From Klebsiella pneumoniae (lineage in GTDB: Bacteria; Pseudomonadota; Gammaproteobacteria; Pseudomonadales; UBA5518): DNA of 64,000 nucleotides. Shown piece by piece: positions 1 to 9,319 of this stretch (positions are counted from its first letter, which is position 1; every line of letters begins with the position of its first letter). The notes below the pieces were generated by a model. It had not been told where the DNA came from. It made no database searches and worked only from the letters and a program-made list of their open reading frames with translations. The translations under genes were made by a program, and so were the position numbers. The DNA is taken from NCBI GenBank assembly GCA_945862145.1, contig CAMAXE010000020.1, forward strand, positions 22,894 to 86,893, read 5' to 3'.

Positions 1-677
1 AGGCGCTGCGCGAGCTCCAGGCGCCCGGCGTGAATGTCCACTGCCACGATGACCCTGGCGCCTGCCAGCCGTGCGGCCATGATCGACGACAGGCCCACGG
101 CACCCGCACCGAACACCGCCAGCGTGTCGCCGGCCGCGATACCGAACACGTTCAGAACCGCCCCCGCTCCGGTCATCACGCCACAGGGCAACGCGGCCCG
201 CAGGGCTGGCGGCAGGCCGGGTAGCACAACAACCGCATCACGAGCCGGGCACAGGGCGTGGGAGGCGAACGAGGATTGCTGGAAGAAAGCCCCCGAGATC
301 GGATCGCCCGCACGCATGATGGTGCTCGAGCCATCGAAGCGCAGACCGCCGATGCTGCCCTCCACGCCACGCTCGCAGGTGTAGGCGTGGCCCGTGCGGC
401 AGTTGCCGCATTCGCCACACCACCCATAGGACATGATCACGGAATCCCCGACATTCACGTCCCGCACAGCACTGCCACGGGCCACCACCGTGCCGGTGCC
501 CTCATGGCCCAGCACCGCAGGCATGCGCATATGCACGCGGGCCGCGACATCCGTGTGGCAGACGCCGCAGGCCTCGACCTTCACCAGGATCTCGTCGGCC
601 GCGGGGGCGTCGAGATCGAGCTCCTCCATATCGAATCCGCTTTCGATCGCGCTCACAACGGCGGCCTGGATTTTCAT
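1..677 (-). CDS. Zinc-dependent alcohol dehydrogenase, XylB/AdhC type (partial, 3' end beyond window)
   Basis: Medium-chain NAD(P)-dependent dehydrogenase that oxidises a primary, probably aryl or allyl, alcohol to the aldehyde. About 225 N-terminal residues are visible. They contain the catalytic-zinc motif GVCHTD near residue 38, GHEGTGTV near 57, the four-cysteine structural-zinc loop (CGECGNCRTGHAYTC) near 87, and the start of the Rossmann fold (VFGAGAVGLSS). The ATG at 675-677 overlaps the stop of the upstream acyl-CoA ligase by 4 nt (ATGA), so the two are translationally coupled. Alcohol oxidation coupled to acid activation is a natural pairing, but the substrate cannot be read from the sequence. 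The C-terminus lies outside the window. Confidence 0.88.
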   Translation of the reverse strand, partial: MKIQAAVVSAIESGFDMEELDLDAPAADEILVKVEACGVCHTDVAARVHMRMPAVLGHEGTGTVVARGSAVRDVNVGDSVIMSYGWCGECGNCRTGHAYTCERGVEGSIGGLRFDGSSTIMRAGDPISGAFFQQSSFASHALCPARDAVVVLPGLPPALRAALPCGVMTGAGAVLNVFGIAAGDTLAVFGAGAVGLSSIMAARLAGARVIVAVDIHAGRLELAQR

Positions 678-2338
678 CGCGTGAATACCTGCAGGGAGTC
701 GGGAGTGCCCGCTGCGACGGCCGCTGCCGCCATCGCGCTCAGGCGCTGGTAGTCGAGCTTGCCGTTCGGGCCGCGGTTGACGTCGTCGACCAGCACGAAG
801 TGTCGCGGCACCTTGTAGTCGGCAAGGCTTTCGCGCAATTGCAGGGAAATGGCCTGAAGATCGAATACGTACCCGGGTTTGAGACTGACAAGTGCGGTAA
901 CCACACTGCCCCAGCGCGCATCGTCTACGCCCACCACGCAACAGTCGTCGATGCCTTCGAGCGACTTCAGAACCTGCTCGACTTCCTCGGGAAACACTTT
1001 CTCGCCGCCCGTGTTGATGCAGACATTCCCCCGCCCGAGAAACTTGATGGTCCCGTCGGCAAGGACTTCAGCCCAGTCGCCAAGCAGGCAATAACGCTCA
1101 CCGTCGATCACCGGGAAGGTGGCGGCGGTTTTCACCGGATCCTTGTAATAGCCCTCCGCGATCAGGCCGCTGCGCGCCACCATGCCGCGCTCGCCGCTGC
1201 CCGGCCTGAGCTCGCGCAGATCAGGCGAGAAAACCTTTACGCCCTCGCCAACCCGCAGCCTGAGCGCGCTGTCGTTGGCGTTAGCGCCGTGTGTGTCCGC
1301 GTTGGTGAGCGAGTTGCCCAGCGCCGCCGATTCCGAACCGCCGAGAATGTCGTTGATCACAAGATGCGGCACGATCTCGACCAGGCGCCGCTTGATATGC
1401 GCGCTGAACACCGCCGCCGAGGAGATGATCATCTGCAGCGCATCCAGCTCACCCTGCATGGGATCGGCTTCCAGGGCTTCGAGCAGCGGTTTCGCCATGG
1501 CGTCACCCGGGATCTTGAACACATTGACACCGTGATCGGCAACGGCGCGCCAGGTATGTGGCGCGGAGAAGCGTGGCGCCGAACTGGTCACGACCGTGCC
1601 GCCGAAAGCGAGGGTACAGAGCACGCTGTAGACGCCCAGCCCATGCATCATCGGGGCGACAACGGCCTCGGTGTAGCACTCGTTGTTGCGGAGCATGCCG
1701 AGCAGGTCGTCGTTGTCTGCAGGGTAGCGGGGTCCGCCGCGCGCGAAATAGTTGACCCCGAACATCCTGAACATTTTTTCCTGTGTCCAGATGCTGCCCT
1801 TGGGGAGGCCGGTGGTGCCGCCCGTGTACATCAGGAAGCGGTCATCGGGGTCCTGCGAATACTGCGGCGACAGCGGCGCGGCGGCGGTCGCGGCATCGTG
1901 GCGCAGGCCGTGCATTCCCACAGGAATCTCCGCCTCGCCGATCAGGATGCAGGTCTTCAATTGGGGCAACTCATCGATGATGCCCGCCAGGCGCTCCGCG
2001 AACTCGGCACCGACGAACACCGCGCGGCTGTCGGAATTGGCAAACACATGGCGCAGTTCGCCGCTGGTGTAGCGGAAATTGACGTTGGCATGAACCGCCC
2101 CGATCTGCAGCACCGCAAGCAGCGCCTCGACATACTCAGGGCAGTTGCGCGAGTACAAGGCCACCGTGTCACCGCGCCGGATACCCAGCGCCTGCAGATG
2201 GGCGCAAAGATTGTGAACGCGCACGCGCAAATCGCCCCAGTGCGTCGTCTGTCCGGTATGGAAATCGATGATGGCCGCACGCTCTGAAGGAACCCGCTCC
2301 AGCGATTGACGCAACACCGTGCCGAGATGCCAACGCAT
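674..2338 (-). CDS. AMP-forming acyl-CoA synthetase (FadD-like)
   Basis: ANL-superfamily ligase that activates a carboxylic acid through an acyl-AMP and then forms the CoA thioester. It has the P-loop-like motif YTGGTTGLPKG at about residues 171-181, a GDW segment, the hinge GRGNVCINTGGEKVFPEEVE near 450, and the catalytic lysine in PNGK (about K527). Its 554 residues are normal for the family. The hinge wording resembles FadD3/FadD17/FadD19-type ligases known for steroid or fatty-acid side chains, but that is similarity, not proof of substrate. It is cotranscribed with the downstream alcohol dehydrogenase and divergent from a thiolase-like gene, with about 106 nt between the two for promoters. 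Confidence 0.9.
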   Translation of the reverse strand: MRWHLGTVLRQSLERVPSERAAIIDFHTGQTTHWGDLRVRVHNLCAHLQALGIRRGDTVALYSRNCPEYVEALLAVLQIGAVHANVNFRYTSGELRHVFANSDSRAVFVGAEFAERLAGIIDELPQLKTCILIGEAEIPVGMHGLRHDAATAAAPLSPQYSQDPDDRFLMYTGGTTGLPKGSIWTQEKMFRMFGVNYFARGGPRYPADNDDLLGMLRNNECYTEAVVAPMMHGLGVYSVLCTLAFGGTVVTSSAPRFSAPHTWRAVADHGVNVFKIPGDAMAKPLLEALEADPMQGELDALQMIISSAAVFSAHIKRRLVEIVPHLVINDILGGSESAALGNSLTNADTHGANANDSALRLRVGEGVKVFSPDLRELRPGSGERGMVARSGLIAEGYYKDPVKTAATFPVIDGERYCLLGDWAEVLADGTIKFLGRGNVCINTGGEKVFPEEVEQVLKSLEGIDDCCVVGVDDARWGSVVTALVSLKPGYVFDLQAISLQLRESLADYKVPRHFVLVDDVNRGPNGKLDYQRLSAMAAAAVAAGTPDSLQVFTR

Positions 2339-2444
2339 GCGAAAATCCTGGGTGGTTGTCGTGACGGGAACGCTGATATCCTCGGACGAATACGGCGGCG
2401 CAGCGAACTGACGCCATCGGCCTCTTACTCAGCACCCGGATCAT

Positions 2445-3995
2445 ATGGCCACACACGATAGAACTCCATTGCTCGTGGGCGTCGGTCAATACACCGACCA
2501 CATGCAGGCCAGCAGCTATGCGGCGTTGTCGCCGCAAGCACTGGCCGCTCGGGCCTGCGCCGCTGCGCTCGCCGACACGGGCTGTACTGAACTGGCGCGG
2601 CATCTGGACGTGATTGCGGCCGTACGCACCGTGGCCGATTCCGTGACCGAGCAGCAGCGCCGGGCGATGGCGCCCTTCGGCGGACCGGACAATTTCCCTC
2701 GCGCGGTCGCGCAGCGTATCGGGGCAAATCCGGCGCTCGCCATTTATTCGATCGCCTGCGGCGATGAGCCGCAGGTGCTGGTGGCGGAGATGTCACGGCG
2801 CATCCGCAACGGCGAATTCGAGGCCGCGTTGCTGTGCGGTGCCGAGGCAGCCGCCACCACGCGCAGCGCGCAGCGCGAGGGGCGCAGTATCGACTGGTCG
2901 GAAAACGTTGGCGGACAGTGCGAGGATCGCGGCCAGGGCACCGGGGACTTGCTGACGCCGGAGCTGGAAGCGCACGGCATGGACCTGCCGCTGTGGGTGT
3001 ATCCGCTGTTCGAGAATCGCCGCCGTCACCTCTCCGGACAGCGCTCAGCGGACTATGCAGCCGGGATGGGCAGGCTGCTCGAGCGCTTCAATGCCGTGGC
3101 GGTGGGCAATCCGTATGCAACACACCGCGAGGCGCTGTCCGCGGAGCGGATAAGTACGGTCGCCCGCGACAACCGTCTGGTGTCGGAGCCGTACACGAAG
3201 TGGATGGTGGCCAAGGACGGGGTGAATCAGGGCGCGGCGCTGGTGCTGGTCTCGGCGGGTCTGGCGCGGCGCCTCGGCATTTCCGAGCAGCGCTGGGTCT
3301 ACCCGCTCTCGCATGCGCAAGGGCTCGAACTGCCCATACTCGAACGCCCGGATCTCGCCGACTCTCCGGTGCTCAGGCAGGCCTACACGACGGCACTGGA
3401 GCGCGCGGGGATCATCGCCTCCGCCGTGAGCCATTTCGATCTCTACAGCTGTTTTCCTGTCGTCGTGTCATTGGCACTTGAAGCCTTGGGCATTGATGAC
3501 ACGGACCCGCGCGCGCTGACCGTAACGGGGGGTTTGCCGTTTTTCGGCGGGCCCGGGAACAACTACTCGATGCACGCGATCGCCTCCATGGCCGACGCCC
3601 TGCGGCAACATCCGGGCGGTATCGGGCTCGTGGGCACCAACGGCGGCTATCTCTCGCGGCATGCGATAGGTGTATACAGCACGTCTGCACCGCGCCATGC
3701 GGATGGATTCGAGCACAGCGAGTCTGCAATCAGCGTCAGCCAGAACCGGGCGCCGCCCTTCGAGCGCAGGCCCTTGGGAGACGGCATCATCGAGTCTTTC
3801 GTCGTATTGCCCGGCGGCACCGGGCCAACGGGCGCGATCATTGGCAGGCTGGCGTCTTCCGGCAGCCGGTTTGTTGCGCGCTGCAGCGACACCAGCGCGG
3901 TGCGCCAGCGCATGCTCGAGGCGGACCCTATCGGCAAGCCGGTTACCGTGACGCAGAGCCGTGATCACGCGGAGTTTTCTTTCCTCGCCAACTGA
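2445..3995 (+). CDS. SCP2-thiolase-like protein (TLP1 type) with C-terminal extra domain
   Basis: Thiolase-fold protein of 516 residues, about 120 longer than a classical thiolase. The excess is a C-terminal domain (from about residue 400), as in the mycobacterial SCP2-thiolase-like protein type 1. The nucleophile region reads SIACGDEPQVLVAEM rather than the classical NxxCxSG, and the second active-site loop reads GGLPFFGGPGNNYSMHAIA rather than GGxxAxGHPxG. The usual C-terminal CxGGG cysteine motif is replaced by GTNGGYLSRHA. Condensing thiolase activity is therefore doubtful; a CoA- or lipid-binding role, or atypical thiolysis, is possible. It is divergently arranged with a FadD-like ligase, which suggests a shared acyl-CoA pathway. 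The ATG at 2445 lies in CATATGG, and I see no strong Shine-Dalgarno. Confidence 0.8.
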   Translation: MATHDRTPLLVGVGQYTDHMQASSYAALSPQALAARACAAALADTGCTELARHLDVIAAVRTVADSVTEQQRRAMAPFGGPDNFPRAVAQRIGANPALAIYSIACGDEPQVLVAEMSRRIRNGEFEAALLCGAEAAATTRSAQREGRSIDWSENVGGQCEDRGQGTGDLLTPELEAHGMDLPLWVYPLFENRRRHLSGQRSADYAAGMGRLLERFNAVAVGNPYATHREALSAERISTVARDNRLVSEPYTKWMVAKDGVNQGAALVLVSAGLARRLGISEQRWVYPLSHAQGLELPILERPDLADSPVLRQAYTTALERAGIIASAVSHFDLYSCFPVVVSLALEALGIDDTDPRALTVTGGLPFFGGPGNNYSMHAIASMADALRQHPGGIGLVGTNGGYLSRHAIGVYSTSAPRHADGFEHSESAISVSQNRAPPFERRPLGDGIIESFVVLPGGTGPTGAIIGRLASSGSRFVARCSDTSAVRQRMLEADPIGKPVTVTQSRDHAEFSFLAN

Positions 3996-4080
3996 AGCGC
4001 GAGCTCGGTGGAGCGATCCCGCAACACGCCGCTGGTGCTGACAGTGGAAGGCTAATAACGGCGTTCGAGAAAGAGAACAC

Positions 4081-4114
4081 AAAAAAAAGGGCGCCTGCCC
4101 GAAAGCAGACACCC
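4081..4114 (-). terminator. Rho-independent terminator of katG
   Basis: Read on the minus strand there is a 10-bp stem (4105-4114 pairing with 4089-4098, two G-U pairs) with a six-base loop, followed directly by eight T residues (4081-4088). A second GC-rich stem-loop lies just upstream at 4126-4150 (11-nt arms, one mismatch) and is followed by TTTT. Both lie just downstream of the katG stop codon. Confidence 0.85.
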
Positions 4115-4161
4115 TTGAAAATCACCCCCGAGCCGGCACCCGGCCCGGGGTTATCGCAACA

Positions 4162-6390
<2,229 letters not shown>

Positions 6391-6457
6391 GGAGTCCTCC
6401 TTTGTTTAGCGGGTTGCTCGACGAGCCTGCAGTCTATGCCGGCAGGCAAACGCAGGT

Positions 6458-6496
6458 GATCGATTGATCTGATGGACTTGATAGGCATCAATGATC
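6458..6496. promoter_or_regulatory. Inverted repeat upstream of katG, candidate operator
   Basis: Two arms, GATCGATTGAT (6458-6468) and ATCAATGATC (6487-6496), are inverted copies apart from one extra G. They are 18 bp apart and centred about 90 bp upstream of the katG start. The footprint of about 39 bp and its A/T-rich half-sites fit a LysR-type tetramer such as OxyR, whose gene lies 7.5 kb away. I see no textbook ATAG/CTAT four-element motif, so the assignment is inferential. Confidence 0.4.
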
Positions 6497-6674
6497 GAAG
6501 CCGGACCGGCACACGCGGGTTCCTGAGTGTGACCTCAGCAGCGAGTGGTAATTTTCTAACTCATCGCGGTTGTGCGTGACACCGTAACACTTACGAAATA
6601 ACCTGCCCTCATCGTGTTACTTCAGGTAACACATAGGGCGGCAATACCGCTGCCAACCACTACCGAGGTGTCAA

Positions 6675-6806
6675 ATGGGATTCGCATTCGTCGCTCTCTT
6701 CGCCATGCTTGCCGCTTTCGACCGCCCCATCCCCCGCGGCCCGCAAGCAAGCAAATCCACCCCGGCGGCCGATCCGGCCACCGGCACCGGCACCGGGGGG
6801 GTCTGA
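6675..6806 (+). CDS. Putative 43-residue small membrane protein
   Basis: Short open frame starting MGFAFVALFAMLAAF, which gives one hydrophobic N-terminal segment, followed by a Pro/Gly/Thr-rich hydrophilic tail (ATGTGTGG near the end). A plausible ribosome-binding site (GAGGTG) lies just before the ATG. It ends 2 nt before the start of a second, similar-sized hydrophobic ORF, and both precede a flavoprotein gene on the same strand. I do not recognise a family. The close packing and the repeated MxxLFAxLF-like starts make a real pair plausible, but no homology supports it. Confidence 0.4.
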   Translation: MGFAFVALFAMLAAFDRPIPRGPQASKSTPAADPATGTGTGGV

Positions 6807-6808
6807 CC

Positions 6809-6937
6809 ATGACCGCCCTCTTCGCCCTTCTGTTCGGGATGCTGATAGCGGGAGCTGGCATCGCACTCGGCATCATGGCCTATGATCGCTCTCACGACAG
6901 GCAACAATTGGCAGCACCGTGTTTGGCGGACGACTGA
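6809..6937 (+). CDS. Putative 42-residue single-span membrane protein
   Basis: The frame starts MTALFALLFGMLIAGAGIALGIMAYDR, a clear 20-residue transmembrane helix with small-residue (G/A) packing motifs, followed by a short charged tail ending in LAAPCLADD. It begins 2 nt after the preceding small ORF, behind a G-rich stretch that could serve as ribosome-binding site. Its end overlaps the GTG start of the flavoprotein gene by 19 nt, which suggests translational coupling. No family is recognised. It could be a small regulatory membrane protein, or merely leader coding. Confidence 0.45.
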   Translation: MTALFALLFGMLIAGAGIALGIMAYDRSHDRQQLAAPCLADD

Positions 6938-7917
6938 ACCCTCGCATAGCCGTTATCGGGGCCGGCATCGCCGGCTTGGCGGCCTCCCGCGAACTCGCCG
7001 GGCATGGACGAGTGACGGTATTCGAGAAGTCCCGGGGTGTGGGGGGCCGCATGGCCTCCCGCCACCTCGAGCCGTGGCAATTTGATCACGGCACCCAGTT
7101 TTTCACCGCCCGCAAACCGGAGTTCCGCGCGCTCCTGGCACCGCTGCTCGATAGCGGTCTGGTGCGCGAGTGGACGGGCAGCGTGGTCTACCTGGAGGCC
7201 GCGGAGCGTCCGCGCAAGCGCCTCTGGTTCGAACCGCACTATGTGGCCTGCCCCGGCATGAATGCCCTGTGCAAAACCCTCGCTACCGACCTCGATATCC
7301 GGACGGGCATCGAGGTCGCGCCGCTCGACGCGCGGGGACCGGATGGCTGGGAACTCCTGAGCAGCACGGGCGAATCGCTGGGGCACTTCGACCTGGTGCT
7401 GTCCACCGCTCCTTCACCCCAGACAATCCGGCTGCTGGAGAATCATCTGCCAATCGATGCAGGCCTCCGCTCCGTGCGTTACCGCGCCTGCTTTGCGCTG
7501 ATGGTCGGCTTTGCCGAACCGTGGCGGGCCACGTGGATTGCCGGCAAGGCGCGTGACAACCCCATCGAGTGGATCGCCGCACAGTCCACACGCCCGGGGC
7601 GCGAGATGCCCGCAGCGCTGGTGGCGCACGCGAGCGCCGACTGGTCCGACGCCAACGTGGAGCGGGACCTGGCGCAGGTGCAGCAGGAATTGAGCGCTGC
7701 CACAGGTGCGCTCACGGGCCTCGACATGAACCGCAGCACGCATATGGCATTGCACCGCTGGCGCTATGCGCTGGTGGATGCCGAGACCGCAGCCACCGAG
7801 CCATTCATCGATATGTCCGCAGGAATTGCCGCCACCGGCGACTGGTGCGCGGCCTCGCGCATCGAGGACGCCTGGTTGGCAGGACGGCATTTGGCGAAGG
7901 CGCTGCTCGCACGCTAA
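6919..7917 (+). CDS. FAD-dependent NAD(P)-binding oxidoreductase, renalase-like
   Basis: Flavoprotein of 332 residues with an N-terminal dinucleotide-binding motif (AVIGAGIAGLAASREL, about residues 9-24), an E at the end of strand 2 (VFEKSRGVGGRM) and a C-terminal FAD motif region (GIAATGDWCAASRIEDAWLAGRHLA). This is the bacterial renalase/COG3380 group; characterised relatives oxidise aberrant dihydro-NAD(P) isomers, so a metabolite-repair role is likely but inferred. The GTG start at 6919 overlaps the upstream small ORF. The FAD motif begins only a few codons later, so the start cannot be much further downstream. The gene is convergent with the DUF2894 gene, with about 40 nt between them. 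Confidence 0.8.
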   Translation: MFGGRLNPRIAVIGAGIAGLAASRELAGHGRVTVFEKSRGVGGRMASRHLEPWQFDHGTQFFTARKPEFRALLAPLLDSGLVREWTGSVVYLEAAERPRKRLWFEPHYVACPGMNALCKTLATDLDIRTGIEVAPLDARGPDGWELLSSTGESLGHFDLVLSTAPSPQTIRLLENHLPIDAGLRSVRYRACFALMVGFAEPWRATWIAGKARDNPIEWIAAQSTRPGREMPAALVAHASADWSDANVERDLAQVQQELSAATGALTGLDMNRSTHMALHRWRYALVDAETAATEPFIDMSAGIAATGDWCAASRIEDAWLAGRHLAKALLAR

Positions 7918-7956
7918 AACACGCCTTCCCGCATCAAGGCGCCGCGGCGCAACCGA

Positions 7957-8673
7957 TCACTCCGGCAATCGCTTCAGCGTACGCACCCGCCGCGCAGGCT
8001 TTGGCTTGGCGCCTACCGTCGTGCGCTTCAGTCGGCCGTAGGCGCGGTCCAGCCAGAGCAAAGACTCGGCGTGCGACAGGAAGTGACGCAGGTAATCCGG
8101 CGACAGCTCGCGCATCAAGGTGAGGGACCGCAGCATCAATTTGTGTCCGTTCAGCGGCCCGGCACCCTCGGGGCCACGGTCGATGGCAAGCTCCACGGCA
8201 TCATCCGCACTGATTCTGGACCAAGCCTCCTTGAATCGCTGCGCATTTTTGAGCTCGGGCCACAGCTCCCCCGTTGCCGCAAGCGGAGCAGCGTCCGCGT
8301 CTTCTCCCGCAATCTCTGTGACATCACGGATATAGCGGTTCAGCACCGCCAAGGGCGCCTCTGGCGCCAGCCCCTGACCATCCGAGGGAACATCGGCCAC
8401 GGCGGTGTCATCACCACGAGGGGCACCCCGTGACCGCTCAGCTACGCGCCGGGCGCAGTCGGCCAAGGCAACCCGGAGTTTGCCATGCAGGAGCCGACGC
8501 ACCGCCTCGGGCGCCGCCTGCATACGCGACGCAAGCGCTTCGACGTACTGAAACAGCACCGGCTCGTATTGCGCAGCGTCCGCCTCGCGCAGAATCTGGA
8601 GCAACGCCAGCACGCTCGCCTCTGCATCCGCCGGCAGAAGTCCGGGCCCCTCGCCCGTCGCGCGTTCACTCAT
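7957..8673 (-). CDS. DUF2894 family protein
   Basis: Last gene of the four-gene motor-like operon. The start MSERATGEGP at 8673 overlaps the end of the OmpA-like gene by 8 nt; a longer in-frame extension would sit inside that gene and is not needed. The 238-residue protein is soluble and Arg/Ala-rich, with a helical N-terminal half and a conserved-looking C-terminal part (SPDYLRHFLSHAESLLWLDRAYGRL) followed by a basic tail (KPKPARRVRTLKRLPE). No catalytic motif is visible. DUF2894 genes accompany DUF802, OmpA and DUF3348 genes in other proteobacteria, so a role as accessory or cytoplasmic partner of that membrane complex is inferred from context. Confidence 0.75.
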   Translation of the reverse strand: MSERATGEGPGLLPADAEASVLALLQILREADAAQYEPVLFQYVEALASRMQAAPEAVRRLLHGKLRVALADCARRVAERSRGAPRGDDTAVADVPSDGQGLAPEAPLAVLNRYIRDVTEIAGEDADAAPLAATGELWPELKNAQRFKEAWSRISADDAVELAIDRGPEGAGPLNGHKLMLRSLTLMRELSPDYLRHFLSHAESLLWLDRAYGRLKRTTVGAKPKPARRVRTLKRLPE

Positions 8674-9319
8674 CGCCAGACACTCCCGCGGCGCGCGCAC
8701 GGGGCACTGGCGCCATTTCCACCCGGCGATTTCGCGCGCGGCCGGCCTCATCGCTGTTGGATGCCACCGGTTGCTCGGCGCCGAAGGCCGCACTGAACAC
8801 GCTCGCGGCCGGCATCCCCGCCTCGATCAGCGCGCGTGTCACGGTGAGCGCGCGCTGGGCCGAGAGATCCAGGTTGTCGGTGAAACGCCGGTTGCCCTCG
8901 AGCACGGGTCGGTCGTCAGTGAAGCCGCTCACCATCAGCATGTCATCGCGCACACCGAGATATACCCGCAACGCCGGCACCAGGGTCTTCAACAACTGGC
9001 GGCCCTCCGGGCGCAGCGCGTCGGAGTTGACGGGAAACAGCACGCTGCCGCTGATACCGATGCGTCCGTTATCGAGCGTCACCCGGCCTGACTGCAGCGG
9101 GCCGGCCAGTGCTTGCTCCAGCGCCATGCGGCGCTGCTCCTCCTGCTGCCGCTTGGCCGTCTCGGCCGCCAGCGTGGCGCTGAGATCCATCTGCGCCACC
9201 AGCACGCCCATCAGGATCAGCACGAACACGCCAAGCAGGCCCGACATCAGGTCCCCGAACACGGCCCAGACCGGTGCGGCCTGCGCGATGCCGTCTTCGC
9301 TGTCGTCCGGATCCATCAT
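8666..9319 (-). CDS. MotB/ZorB-like OmpA-family protein
   Basis: Predicted stator or peptidoglycan-anchor subunit of 217 residues. A single transmembrane helix at about 20-44 begins with an aspartate (D23 in VFGDLMSGLLG), the position of the proton-binding residue in MotB. A short coiled segment (QQEEQRRMALEQAL) follows, then an OmpA-like peptidoglycan-binding domain from about 95 to 200 with the NLDLSAQRA and RARNRRVE signatures. The start overlaps the end of the DUF802 gene by 4 nt and the stop overlaps DUF2894 by 8 nt. The layout (ion-channel protein then OmpA protein) matches MotAB, TolQR and ZorAB systems. Confidence 0.88.
   Translation of the reverse strand: MMDPDDSEDGIAQAAPVWAVFGDLMSGLLGVFVLILMGVLVAQMDLSATLAAETAKRQQEEQRRMALEQALAGPLQSGRVTLDNGRIGISGSVLFPVNSDALRPEGRQLLKTLVPALRVYLGVRDDMLMVSGFTDDRPVLEGNRRFTDNLDLSAQRALTVTRALIEAGMPAASVFSAAFGAEQPVASNSDEAGRARNRRVEMAPVPRARAAGVSGDE

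Noticed and set aside
800..2287. Open frame of 495 codons antisense to the first acyl-CoA ligase
   Set aside because: Third-position G+C bias creates it; no ribosome-binding site or motif, and the ligase motifs on the minus strand are clear.
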